A stretch of DNA of 64,000 nt from Acarospora socialis (lineage: Eukaryota; Ascomycota; Lecanoromycetes; Acarosporales; Acarosporaceae): contig JAMYGW020000004.1 in NCBI GenBank assembly GCA_025617375.2, positions 620,001 to 684,000 of the forward strand, written 5' to 3'. The notes beneath the pieces were generated by a model. That model had not been told where the DNA came from, did no database searches, and saw only the letters and a list, made by a program, of their open reading frames with translations. Positions 11,532 to 21,222 of this stretch are shown here, in pieces. The position numbers were made by a program, and so were the translations under genes. Each line of letters starts with the position of its first letter. Position 1 is the first letter of the stretch.

Positions 11532-11805
11532 GATCGCGAGCTGGAAGAGATTTAGAAACTACCAGTGGATACGCCCGTAGAAGATGGCTACTCGGAGTCG
11601 ATGCGCTGATGGTAGGAAGTCGTCGATCCAGTGGTTGGATGTCGTTGTCGTTGAGATTTACATTTAGTGGGGCAAGGTCTTGAGCCCCAAGCGAAGGATT
11701 CCGCGCTAAGCTACTACAAGCTGCAGTAGCCTCAAATTATCTATATCGAATAAACTTTACTTGATCCCAAGATATCGCAAACGACTGCCATTCAACTTCT
11801 TAAGA
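11532..11805. promoter_or_regulatory. divergent promoter region eS24 / EFM3
   Basis: 274 bp separate the start codons of eS24 (-) and EFM3 (+), so both promoters and 5' leaders must fit here. No specific binding site was identified with confidence. Confidence 0.55.
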
Positions 11806-13149
11806 ATGGAAATGTCGGTGACTGGAATGGCGTCTGACCGTATTGAACTACTTCGACGTCAGTACTTCCAGCTACTCGAGCCTGATTTGCTGGCCATTCC
11901 AGATCCGGAAATGCTCAAAAGGCCCGATGTGCAGCGTCAGTTGTACGAGAAGATGTTCCATTCCGAGAACCTCATGTTTGCTCCAAACAGTCGTTACCAG
12001 CTACGTGTACTTAAGGAATTGGTTACCAGGATCGAGAATGCTATTTCCGATCCGGAGGAGGATGTAGGCTTCCTTTACCTGTCAGGTCATTGCTGTCTGT
12101 CATGCAATTTTCAGGCAACAAACTTCTTTGTGACCAGCGCGAAACTGCCATCTCATCTCATAAACTGATTAGCTGTTTTTTCATAAGTAGGAAATATCCG
12201 ATGATCTCATGAACTGCCTTGCTGTTCTTATGGCTACTCCTGCAGTGCCTGCATCTACCGCGGTGCTGCAGAAGTCTTATGTCACTTATACATCACCTAT
12301 ATATGCTGATGAAGCTTATAACTCATTGAATGTGACGACTCTTGAGTCTCGCGCGCTTCTCTCAAGCTCGGGGGTCACTGGATTACGTACCTGGGAAGGA
12401 GCCCTCCACCTTGGCGCATATATTGCATCGCCCGCCGGAAGAGCTCTCCTACATGGCAAGACTGTCCTAGAGCTGGGAGCTGGGACTGGATTCCTCTCTA
12501 TTTTCTGCGCTAAGTATGCTGGAGCTCTTTATGTATTGGCTACAGATGGCGATGGGGGAGTTGTCGATGATATAGGGGCGAATATCTATCTCAACGGGCT
12601 CGAGGGCTCAGGTAGGATTAAAAGTACTATTCTCAAGTGGGGCCATGCACTTATCGACGAGCTGCTATCTCATCCTGAGGATGAGCGGATCTATGAACTC
12701 GTCCTTGGGGCAGATGTGGTGAGCCCTGATCCTCGCTCTCTCGTGCTCTTTGTCCTTGACCAATACACTGATCATTACTCGGTCACCTCACATTGAAGAC
12801 TTACGATGTGGACGCGATTCCATCACTGGTCGCTACCCTCCGCGATCTTTTTGACCGATATCCCAGGATGACAGCGTTGATTGCCGCAACAGTCCGCAAC
12901 GAGATCACTTTCGACGCATTCACCGATGCTTGCAGTAAGTCTTTCGATATCAGCAGGCTTCGATTAACATACAATAGCTCAGTATTTACTAAAATGATCT
13001 TCTCAGGGCTCAATGAATTCTGCTGTCGGGACGTTGACTTTGCTTCACCACCTTTGGGTCAGCAGACTGGTTTCTTTCACCCTACGACGACGCAGATCCG
13101 CATACTGAGCATCACCCGATCAAAGACTTCGGTGAATGCCCGAGGGTGA
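11806..13149 (+). CDS. EFM3: protein-lysine N-methyltransferase (EFM3/FAM86 family)
   Basis: A cytosolic AdoMet-dependent methyltransferase; yeast EFM3 and human FAM86 methylate a lysine of translation elongation factor 2 (known of the family). Four exons (11806-12063, 12191-12718, 12799-12934, 13007-13149) give 354 residues. The family N-terminal helical region precedes TGLRTWEGALHLGAYI and motif I VLELGAGTGFLSIFCAKYAG, followed by the acidic motif II VLATDGDG. The LVLGADV block is split from TYDVDAIPSLVATL by an intron. Introns are 127, 80 and 72 nt. The ATG at 11806 was chosen; MASDRIELL at 11827 is an alternative start. The stop overlaps the untranslated region of the next gene. Confidence 0.9.
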
Positions 13150-13339
13150 ATCAGTAAGGCGAACAAGCGAGAGGTTTATATGTACTAGCCACCACCTGCT
13201 GGCTTTCTTTCTTCCTTTTCCACCTCCAACTCGACACCCTCTCCAAGGCATTCTGGTCGCGTTAATTATCTCATACGCAATCAAGTACAAACTTGCTTCA
13301 CATATCCCTTACCGAGGCAGACTGTCAGAGATAGAGACT

Positions 13340-13975
13340 ATGGCCGGTGAACACAAAAAGCGACAGTACTGGAAACACGGACGGCCAAGAGAAGACGATA
13401 CCAGCGAGGTCACTGGTCTTTTTGATGGCAACCTTTACACCATGTACATCCCCACTCGATCCTCAGACACAGAAAGGTTCTGGGACGAGTTTGACCACAT
13501 GTCTACGATCCAGCTCGAAAGGGCACGCGGCGTTCTCGGTTACCGACCAACGCCCAAAGAGCTCGTCAAACTCCGAAGATCATACGGAGAGTCACCAACT
13601 CTGATCGAAGAGCATGGTGGATTGGGGATTTTCCGCATCGGTGGCCGGTGTGCCGAGCTCCTCGCGTTCGCCTTGACGAGAGAAGATAAACGATACGAGG
13701 TGCAGGGCGTTGGCATCGAGGCCTACGAAGGGAGCGTGTTCTTGGTTCGACCAGTAAGCCTCTGGACGCAGCTGTCGTGCCGGATAAAGAGAGAGAAGAG
13801 AGAGCGTGAACGCCGCGAGAAAGGAAAAGAAAAAGACGGCGGAAACCGAGGCCCACCCGCCGGCGCACAGGCGGGTCCATCCCACGATGCGAAAGCTTCA
13901 GCCTTTCGCACGGTCAACTCAGGGCATTGGGCTGCCTCGCGGAACGGGCCGTGGGCGTTTGGTGGCGCAGGGTAG
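13340..13975 (+). CDS. hypothetical protein with basic charged C-terminal tail
   Basis: A single-exon gene of 211 residues starting MAGEHKKRQYWKHGRPRED. The frame is open further upstream to 13136, but that part overlaps the EFM3 stop and a CT-rich promoter-like tract, so the later ATG is preferred. The first 150 residues look globular (FDGNLYTMYIP, GGLGIFRIGGRCAELLAF); the end contains a very charged run with KREKRERERREKGKEKD, then a Gly/Ala/Ser-rich tail. No signal peptide or membrane segment is seen. I do not recognise the family. The basic run could be a nuclear-targeting or RNA-binding tail (inference). Confidence 0.65.
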   Translation: MAGEHKKRQYWKHGRPREDDTSEVTGLFDGNLYTMYIPTRSSDTERFWDEFDHMSTIQLERARGVLGYRPTPKELVKLRRSYGESPTLIEEHGGLGIFRIGGRCAELLAFALTREDKRYEVQGVGIEAYEGSVFLVRPVSLWTQLSCRIKREKRERERREKGKEKDGGNRGPPAGAQAGPSHDAKASAFRTVNSGHWAASRNGPWAFGGAG

Positions 13976-14465
13976 GCATGTCGCAGCGGGAGCTTCTTAT
14001 AAAAGTTACATCATTGGCAGAACAGATTGGTTTTTGGTTGGATGATATATCTACTGCTGTATCGCCTCCTCATTAGGATTGTTTCAATAACAAACACTAT
14101 CAAAATCTAACATACATACCCGAATGGAATCCAAATACCATTGACCAAACATGCTCAGCAGATAGAGACATCCTTAGATTGAAAAAAGGTTTAGTATTTG
14201 GCTCCAGGAAGTGGAGAGTAACGTGGTATGGTATTGTATTTCTCTCATGCTGCTTTCTACATTACCAATGAGCTCGACCTCTGCCTCTGGTCTGTTTCAC
14301 AAAATTACCCAGACTCCAATCCCCCGTTCTCACACCCATAGCCCTGTACATACCATGCTCTCCTAACCGCTCGTATCTTATCAAATACAACCCAACCTAA
14401 GCAACCCGACACCCAACCCCCATCTAATGGCTCACCCTCCACCATCGACGCCCTATCGATCTCCA
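13976..14465. other. convergent intergenic region
   Basis: About 490 nt between the 3' ends of the charged hypothetical protein (+) and the coiled-coil protein (-). It is C-rich toward the right. No gene was seen. Confidence 0.6.
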
Positions 14466-16904
14466 TCATCCCAACCCCAGCGCCCCTTCCCCTAAACTCT
14501 CCCTCAACAACTTCCTATCCACATTCCTCGCCCTCACACCAGTCCCCACTCTCCCCTTTCCCTTCTTCGTTTCCTCCCACCCCTCCTCACCCACCGCTCT
14601 CAACCCCTTAGCCGCACCCCCCACAGCCCTCTCCTCAACAGCCACCAACGCCGCCTTAGCACTCGAACGTCCCTGCCCCAGCCCCAGTCCACTTCCCGGC
14701 GCCGTCGCCAACGACGACGCCGCCACGGGCGCAACACCCCATTTGCCAAACACCCAGCCGCCGACTCTTTTTCCTAGCGTTTGTTTCCCGGTCGGCGTTG
14801 TGTCGGCGTTGGTATTGGCGATGTTGGAGAGGAGGGAGCGGTTATAGTGCATGCTGTGGTGGGGATGTGTGGTGCCGGCAGTGGCGGTGGTGGTGGTGGT
14901 GGTGAGGATGGGTTTGCTGGGTGAGAGGGTTGGGCGTGGGGTGAGGGGGTAGAGGTGGGAGGGCTGGGAGCGGAGAGTGGGGGTGCGGGTGTGGATGTCC
15001 ATGCCGGAGATGGAGAGGAGGCTTTCGTGGGAGGTGGAGCGGTGGAGGTTGCGGGGACGGTGAGTGAGTAAGGGAGAGTAAGGTGCGTCGGTGCTGGGTG
15101 CGGAGGAGATGTCGGGAAATCCTGAGCGCTCGTGTTTGACAAGTATTCGGCCGTGGCTTGTTCCATGTCCTTGAAGATCTTCGTGCTTGGGGTGTTGCAG
15201 TGTTGAAGTCGACTTTCCTGACATTGTCCAGGAAGCACGGGCTTTCAACTGGAAAGCAGCAGGCGTAGAACGGCTTCGGAGAGAAGTTTCATCGAGACGC
15301 TTCCTGTGCCTTGCGAGCAACATGGGTGATTCCGGGAAGTTACTGTCCGGACTTGTGGGTCTGGATGAGTCCATGGTGATGTCGTTGCGGTCAAAGATTG
15401 TATCGCGAAAGGCTGACTGTGGCGAACTTGGGACGGATGATGGCGCGAAAGAAGACAATGTTTGGTCAGACTGCCTTGACCAGTGATGTACCGATGTCGG
15501 TCGCGTAGATGAGGGTACGGTAACTGAAGTGTGTGAGAGTATTGTAGCAGCAGCCGAGGTCGGGGTATAGCTCTCAGAATACGATGTAGGTGTTCGAGGA
15601 GCACGTGAGCCATGCCGAGAGGTGATCATATTCGGGGTAACAACGTTGCGTTTCTTCTTGGGTCGTCGGTATAATGGGAGTCTATCCTTCGAGTACGGTT
15701 CAGGCTTTTCCGTCGGATAGTAGTGATGATGTACGTGAACTTCGGGGGCGCTGTTCTCCGTCCTTTCAAGACCTAGTTCTCTTCTAAGGTTCGGTTTCTG
15801 GCTTCCGTCCTCGTTGTCCGATACCACTGGCTGGTGCAATCTCATGTGTTCCCGCAGGCTTTCAACCTCTTCATTCGAGGTTAGAAGCAATTCACGGAGC
15901 TCGACAATGCCAAGCTGCAGGTTGGCATTATCCTGTAAAATGTCTGTGACGAAATGCGAGACCACACTGCCTCCTTTCTTGTCGTTCCGAGATGCAGATG
16001 CGGTTGCTGCGCTTTTCAACGTACTCGAAGCACCCTTCAACTCGATTTCTACTGCCCTTTGTCGCTCCATACGCTCGAGAACCTCAGCATGCCTTTCGCG
16101 TTCTTCCCTTGCCTCCCTATCAATCTTATCCATCTGTTGCTGCAGACTGTTAATGGTGCGCTCAGCTTGTTTCCATCTCCGGACAGCTGAGCGCTCGTCG
16201 TCCTTCGTGGTCGCCAACTCTTGGTGCAATTGTTCTTGCTCTATCTCGAGCGCTGAAAGCTGCTGTTCTAGGTGCGCCGCCCGCCCCGCTAGTATCGTGA
16301 TCCTCTGAAGTTCTTGCCGCGTAGCATCTAACGTCGCCGTCAAGGATTGGATCTCCGAACTTGACTCAGTGACGGTGTTGTTGAGGTTCTCGAGCTGGTT
16401 GAGGAGAGAACGATTCTCCTCGATCGCTTGCGCATTTGCAGTCTCTAATTGCTTGTTCTCGGTTTCCAGCTTGTTGATGTCGGCGGCCATTTTGCTGCGC
16501 TCCTCTTCCGCCTCCGCCATGTAAGTCTCATGGCGAACGAGTAGAGCCTGAAGCGCGAATGTCAGCGACATGCCCACTTGTGAAGCTGCGTTTTGTCCAA
16601 GTGACAGACATAAAGGATCAAGACTCTGATATCCTGCATAGATCAGGAGGTTACACGAGTGATTGACTAGACCCTGCAGTAGCGCAATGAAGCCTATTGG
16701 TGCACACCGACGTACCTGACCGAGTTGCGCTGCCGTTCTCAGATCCTTCTCTAGACTGACTAAAGCTGTAAAGTTGTGCTCGAGGTATGCACATTCCGCC
16801 CTGCCACAGCAACAGCTGAGATTCCGCGAAGACTGGCTGGGAGATTGCGACCGCGAAGGAACAGGTGTTGCGGAGGGTATCGAAAGTACCGAGGAATGCG
16901 CCAT
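14466..16904 (-). CDS. conserved fungal coiled-coil protein
   Basis: The N-terminus has a short CCCGRAECAYLEHN block and SLEKDLRTAAQLGQ, then ALLVRHETYMAEAEEE leads into about 250 residues of heptad-rich coiled coil (KLETENKQLETANAQ and onward), then a conserved SHFVTDILQDNANLQLGI segment and a long Ser/Pro/Thr-rich disordered tail. The start is MAHSSVLSIPSATP at 16904; the frame upstream has no ATG. I place an intron at 16715-16548 (GTACGT...TTCAG, branch GCTGAC), because relatives as I remember them read LGQALLVRHE without interruption. That intron is 168 nt, a multiple of three, and has no stop, so retention adds 56 residues. With the intron removed the protein is 756 residues. Function unknown; the architecture suggests a cytoskeletal or septal scaffold (inference). 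Confidence 0.8.
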   Translation of the reverse strand: MAHSSVLSIPSATPVPSRSQSPSQSSRNLSCCCGRAECAYLEHNFTALVSLEKDLRTAAQLGQVRRCAPIGFIALLQGLVNHSCNLLIYAGYQSLDPLCLSLGQNAASQVGMSLTFALQALLVRHETYMAEAEEERSKMAADINKLETENKQLETANAQAIEENRSLLNQLENLNNTVTESSSEIQSLTATLDATRQELQRITILAGRAAHLEQQLSALEIEQEQLHQELATTKDDERSAVRRWKQAERTINSLQQQMDKIDREAREERERHAEVLERMERQRAVEIELKGASSTLKSAATASASRNDKKGGSVVSHFVTDILQDNANLQLGIVELRELLLTSNEEVESLREHMRLHQPVVSDNEDGSQKPNLRRELGLERTENSAPEVHVHHHYYPTEKPEPYSKDRLPLYRRPKKKRNVVTPNMITSRHGSRAPRTPTSYSESYTPTSAAATILSHTSVTVPSSTRPTSVHHWSRQSDQTLSSFAPSSVPSSPQSAFRDTIFDRNDITMDSSRPTSPDSNFPESPMLLARHRKRLDETSLRSRSTPAAFQLKARASWTMSGKSTSTLQHPKHEDLQGHGTSHGRILVKHERSGFPDISSAPSTDAPYSPLLTHRPRNLHRSTSHESLLSISGMDIHTRTPTLRSQPSHLYPLTPRPTLSPSKPILTTTTTTATAGTTHPHHSMHYNRSLLSNIANTNADTTPTGKQTLGKRVGGWVFGKWGVAPVAASSLATAPGSGLGLGQGRSSAKAALVAVEERAVGGAAKGLRAVGEEGWEETKKGKGRVGTGVRARNVDRKLLRESLGEGALGLG
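16548..16715 (-). other. stop-free 168-nt intron in the coiled-coil gene
   Basis: The segment starts GTACGT and ends GCGCTTCAG with GCTGAC about 14 nt from the end, is in phase 0, and contains no in-frame stop. It can be read either as an intron or as 56 extra codons. Confidence 0.6.
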
Positions 16905-17549
16905 ATCAACAGTAATCACCGTCGCGCTCTCATCGTTCGAGGACAGTCATGGCAGATCATGTAGCTGATTTGAAACTTGTAAACCGAGCAACGTACGGAG
17001 AAGGTGAGTTGTTTGAAGCAGAAAGCGCGTGGCAGGTACTGCGAGATGCGATGAGCCCCTCGGTGACTCGGTCATTGCTTACATCATCACATAGCAAGAT
17101 GCGCCCAAGCTGTGATTGGCCCAGCCACATATTCCTCAGAAACAGGTAAATGTTTGCAATGATTTTGACCCATTCTTAATAACTACTACCTCTACGGATT
17201 AGGTATGCACGCCTTCGTATATCTCCTTTGTTTCGGCATTCCTTCCACTTTACGCTTCTCTTCTGCCTTCGCTTCTTGCCATGTCCCAGAGGCGAACACA
17301 TTCGACAGCACTCCCAGAAACCAAGTGGCTCCTCCAGGCCATCGTTTCGTCTGGAGAGCTCGCCACAACCATACTCCTCAGCCCCGCATCCGGCTTGTCT
17401 CGTTGCCTCATGATGTGGGCTTGAATGCCATTGGATGTGACGAATGTAGTGCGGATGGCGAATTGGGCCCTACAGCGGCGTCATCCAGCGCAGGATCGTT
17501 GCTGTTGCGGTCTCATTTTCCATGTACGGCAGGTTCACGGAACTGGCCC
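16905..17549. other. 5' flank of coiled-coil gene / 3' flank of PET117
   Basis: 645 nt separate the two minus-strand genes. Several open plus-strand frames overlap PET117 in antisense and look like shadows. No independent gene was supported. Confidence 0.55.
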
Positions 17550-17877
17550 TCAGCCCGCGACCTCCCTATCTCCATCTCCCGCTCCATGTCCATCTCCGTT
17601 AGAGACGCTCTGTACTTTCTTATACTCCTGCTCCATCGCCCGCTGCATCTCGAAGTCTGCTTGACGCTCTTTCTTGACGCGCTGCTGCTCGATATCTCGA
17701 ATGACTCCCGCATGCATAGCCTAAAGCAGGGAAGTTAGTGAAAATGTAAGTTGATATTCAAAGTTTATCCAACTCTCTTACAGCTTTTTCGGCTTGCTGC
17801 GCATAGTGGACAAAGACGACGATGCCAGCAGCCATGAGAGAGGTCGTAGCAAGCGTAACTTTAGAAGCTCGAGACAT
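17550..17877 (-). CDS. PET117: cytochrome c oxidase assembly protein PET117
   Basis: A small mitochondrial protein needed for cytochrome c oxidase assembly. Two exons (17877-17782, 17720-17550) give 88 residues. The N-terminus MSRASKVTLATTSLMAAG runs into a single hydrophobic segment (IVVFVHYAQQ) and then the family block MHAGVIRDIEQQRVKKERQ, which is diagnostic. The 61-nt intron (GTAAGA...CTTTAG) falls in phase 0 between EKA and AMHAG. The tail is glycine/aspartate-rich and variable. It is head-to-head with VMA10, 204 bp between starts. A longer upstream reading frame to 18051 has no conservation and overlaps the shared promoter, so it was not used. Confidence 0.92.
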
Positions 17878-18081
17878 AGTGGATGATATATGAGTTATTG
17901 ACAATGATCTAAAACTATAGGCGTGAGAACGATGATGCAGGGGTAGGTAGCTTAATGCTTTTTCTGGAAGCGAGCTTGGACCACCCATCGTGACAGGGTC
18001 ATCCCGAAGATCTACCGCCATACCTCTTAAGTAGCCCAGCAGAACAGACACAACACCGCTGGGGCATACTATACCGCGAAC
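17878..18081. promoter_or_regulatory. divergent promoter region PET117 / VMA10
   Basis: 204 bp lie between the PET117 start (-) and VMA10 start (+). A GGGTAGGTAG copy occurs at about 17940-17950. Shared control of a respiratory assembly factor and a V-ATPase subunit is an inference from layout only. Confidence 0.55.
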
Positions 18082-18732
18082 ATGGTAAGTCTTTGAGGAA
18101 AATGCGTGTCCTGCTCCTATTTGCTGATATGTTCATTTAGTCTGCTCAAAATTCCGCGGGAATCCAGACTCTACTCGATGTAGGCTCCCGTAATGCTACA
18201 GCTCCATGTAGTATCCGGACTAATACAGTTTCCAGGCCGAGCGAGAAGCACAGAAGATCGTCCAAAAGGGTTCGTTATATTCAGACTACTTGGTGCCCAG
18301 TGTCAGACTAACAGGGTATCAGCCAGAGAATGTATACAACCCAGGTGTTTCCAATTCATTCAACTGTCCTGACCGGTTGCAGACCGCACGAAGCGGGTGA
18401 AGGACGCACGAAGCGAAGCACAGAAGGAGATAGAGCAGTACAGGAGACAAAAGGACGAAGAATTCAAGAAGTTCGAGGCAGAGGTGGGTTGGAATGCCTC
18501 TGTCTACGGTCCTTAGGACATAAGGCAGGCAACCGAGCTGATATATCCACAGCATACCAGTGGAAATAAGAAAGCCGAAGAGGATGCGGCGAAGGACGCG
18601 GAGAACAAAGTAAATGAAATCAAGGAGGCGGGCAAGGAGAAGGGCGATAAAGTCATTGAGGAGCTACTGAGAGCGGTCATGGATGTCAAACCCGAGAGAC
18701 CAGATCGAGTAGCTGCACCTCCCAAATCATAG
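18082..18732 (+). CDS. VMA10: V-type proton ATPase subunit G
   Basis: A peripheral stalk subunit of the vacuolar proton pump. Six exons join to 121 residues: 18082-18084 (ATG alone), 18141-18179, 18236-18269, 18323-18331 (9 nt), 18383-18483, 18553-18732. The product starts MSAQNSAGIQTLLDAEREAQ, continues KIVQKAREYRTKRVKDAR and is a long charged helix, as expected for subunit G. Introns are 56, 56, 53, 51 and 69 nt, with clear branch points (GACTAATAC, GACTAACAG). The 9-nt exon supplies the AREY residues of the conserved KAREYR motif, so it cannot be skipped without loss of that motif. Length is close to the yeast protein (114 residues). Confidence 0.95.
18323..18331 (+). other. 9-nt microexon of VMA10
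   Basis: CCAGAGAAT is flanked by GGTATCAG on the left and GTATAC on the right. With one base from the previous exon and two from the next it encodes A-R-E-Y in the conserved KAREYR motif. Confidence 0.85.
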
Positions 18733-18978
18733 GGGAGATTCAGGGGCTTCTCAGATAGGTTTGGGCTTCAGTGGTGTTGCTACGATTCCTGTGACTCTAT
18801 TTTGCACATTGGGGGCGTTCTGTTTCTCTTCCTCTAGTGTATAGATTACGGTGGCATACTCTCGTAGAGAGATAGACCATAATAGCGTATCGTCTTGATC
18901 TACAGGCTTATCGTTATGTCCGTTCAACTGGGATGTTGACACGTCTAGCCGTGGAAAGGATGTTTAGGTAAGCTTCCT

Positions 18979-19009
18979 AGGGTAGGGTACGTAAGGTAGG
19001 TAAGGTAGG
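18979..19009. repeat. GGTAGG-type tract upstream of the lipase
   Basis: A run of GGTAGGGTAC followed by GTAAGGTAGGTAAGGTAGG lies 125-155 nt upstream of the lipase ATG. It matches the tracts at 3906, 45671 and 52527. Confidence 0.6.
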
Positions 19010-19133
19010 CATCTACCAACAGCCGACGTCAGTGTCTCGATGCGATCTTCACACAGCGGCCCTAAAACATGCTCCTGTAAGCGTTTGCAGCTTCCGTAGA
19101 GTTTGATTCACCACATAAATCATCGATGGAACG

Positions 19134-20616
19134 ATGATACGTCTGTCCTCCCGAGCGTATACAAGATCTCTCCGCAGCCCGGTTGTGAGATGTGGGACTA
19201 CCTTTGCCCGCAGCAAGTCGAATCTTAGGACCGATAACCCGAAGAAATCCTCTGATCCTCGCCTGGCTGAGCTTGGTCGTGCAATTGAGGATGATTATGC
19301 TACTTTTCGCGAAACCTATCGTAAGCTCCCACGTGTCTCTGTGTTGGAAATCACTCATATTCTCTGCAGAAACTCCGAAGAACCCCATAGTCCTCGCCCA
19401 CGGTCTGCTTGGCTTCGATGAGCTCCATATTGCCGGCAAACTCTTCCCTGGGCTCCATTACTGGCGTGGTATTACAGAAGTATTGGCAAGCAATGGTGTC
19501 GAGGTCATCACCGCTTCAGTACCGCCGTCAGCATCTATCGAGCAGAGAGCAGAAAGACTCGGCCGGGACATAAACAAGAAGGCTGGCGGGAAGAGCGTAA
19601 ATATCGTTGCGTGAGCTACGTCTTGTCTGAATATGTGTGCAACAATGGAGAGCTGACTGTACTTAGGCATAGCATGGTACGAGGTTTGTGATGTGTGATG
19701 AGACCAAGAAGCTCACTTTGTACTAGGGGTACATATAGTTTCCTTCTTGTGGCTCGAGGCTCCCGACTGATAATATACATAAGGGGCCTCGACTCTCGGT
19801 ATATGATAAGTCAACTGAACCCTCCGGATGTCAAGGTCTTGTCCTTGACAACTATCGCTTCTCCTCACCGAGGTGAGTGCAGCTCAGCTAGCTTCAACCT
19901 CTCAATACTGAACGTTACAGGCTCCGCATTTGCCGACTTCTGCTTTGAGAGAATTGGAAGTATGTTGACAGAAGAGCTCTTTCGTTAATTTCGACCTCAA
20001 GCTGACAGCAAAAAGCTGACCGATTACCGAGGATCTACAAGGCGCTTGAGTTCTTACGGATGGAGCATGGTGCGTTCAGTCAATTGACTCGCAAGTACAT
20101 GCGAGAGGAGTTCAACCCGAAGACACCTGACGTTGAAGGTATTCGGTGAGCAGTAACCACCGTCAAGTGGTTGGACCGAACAATCCGGGGTTAAGCCAAT
20201 GCAGATATTACTCCTATGGTGCTACAGTCGATCCATTATTCTGGTCCGTTTTTCGGCAGTCCCATCGCATCGTCGAAAGAGAAGAAGGCCCAAATGATGG
20301 ACTTGTCAGTGTTGAGAGCAGTCAGTGGGGCACCTACAAAGGCACGCTGGTTGGCGTGAGTCATCTGGACCTGATCAATTGGACGAACCGGTTACGATGG
20401 CTTGTCTGGGAGCTTACCGGCAACAAACGCAAGTAAGTACTGCAAGGTCAAGCTTTTAACATCTCTACTCGAGCAGGGCTAACAGGATTGTCAGCTTCAA
20501 TGCTATCGCATTTTACCTGGATATTGCAGGTAAAGCTCCTTCGCTTTTGGAGACAAGTACCAGTATGCTGACAACGTTCTTGCTACACAGATATGCTGGC
20601 CAAAGAAGGACTGTGA
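19134..20616 (+). CDS. TGL2: TGL2-type alpha/beta-hydrolase lipase
   Basis: A serine lipase of the mitochondrial yeast TGL2 type (triacylglycerol hydrolysis). Ten exons join to 328 residues: 19134-19320, 19370-19610, 19667-19676 (10 nt), 19727-19728 (2 nt), 19784-19872, 19921-19959, 20016-20145, 20205-20432, 20495-20529, 20591-20616. The basic, Ser/Arg-rich N-terminus (MIRLSSRAYTRSLRSP) fits a mitochondrial presequence. HGLLGFDEL forms the oxyanion loop; the nucleophile elbow is A-H-S-M-G-G with Ser145; the acid is in GPNDGLVSV and the histidine in VGVSHLDLINW. Removing two introns of 50 and 55 nt around a GG dinucleotide gives HSMGGLDSRYM exactly; treating the region as one intron shifts the frame. 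All ten exons keep phase. It ends DMLAKEGL, as in relatives. Confidence 0.9.
19667..19676 (+). other. 10-nt microexon carrying the lipase catalytic serine
   Basis: GCATAGCATG lies between GTACTTAG and GTACGAGG. It completes an Ala codon and encodes His-Ser-Met of the nucleophile elbow. Confidence 0.8.
19727..19728 (+). other. 2-nt exon between back-to-back introns
   Basis: GG sits between a 50-nt intron (19677-19726, GTACGA...TACTAG) and a 55-nt intron (19729-19783, GTACAT...ATAAG). It supplies the first two bases of a Gly codon in HSMGGLD. Both introns are of normal length for this genome. Confidence 0.65.
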
Positions 20617-21222
20617 GGGACGTGTTACCATCAAGATTGTGCGACCTCGGAGATACAATGTATGCCCTCTCAGCTGAGTACTCGAACAGCCTTTGGTCTT
20701 GACAGGCCGCATCTTGGAGCCTTCGTTGGCAAAAAGATCGTTACTGATTTAGAAGCCATTATAGGCTTTGGTCCTTTCTGTTTGGAGATTCGATGTAAAT
20801 ACCCTTGTACGAATTCTAGTAGATGCCCTAATCTCGGACTGTTCATCTCCAGCGACAATGCCAACAACTCACAGAAGGCTGACCAAGCCGTTGTGATTAG
20901 GTCAACACTTTAGGTAGAACGAGCCATGGTATCCCTTTTACATATGTTATTGTATGATCCAAGTTGCATATATGTAAACAAATTCTGATCAAGTCGGGAA
21001 ACGTCACACCTATGGTTGCACAACAATTTATGGTCTGACAGTGCAGAGAGCCTCCCTCTCGTGACATTAACTGCTGCCTACCTCCAAAACCTGGTCGTTC
21101 AAGGGCGCTGTGTCCTGTTACTAAGGCATAACCAGGTCATTGAGTTCAGAGAATACATAAGTATTATCAGCACATGATACTCTTAACCCTGCTGGCGGGC
21201 CTCACTGTCTGCCTTGTCGACC
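20617..21222. other. intergenic between lipase and arrestin genes
   Basis: About 600 nt of 3' flank and promoter. Short open frames have no recognisable product. Confidence 0.6.

Noticed and set aside
13136-13339. N-terminal extension of the charged hypothetical protein
   Set aside because: It overlaps the EFM3 stop and a CT-rich promoter-like tract. The ATG at 13340 begins the protein-like part.
17878-18051. N-terminal extension of PET117
   Set aside because: PET117 proteins begin at the MSRASK-like sequence. The extension covers the promoter shared with VMA10.
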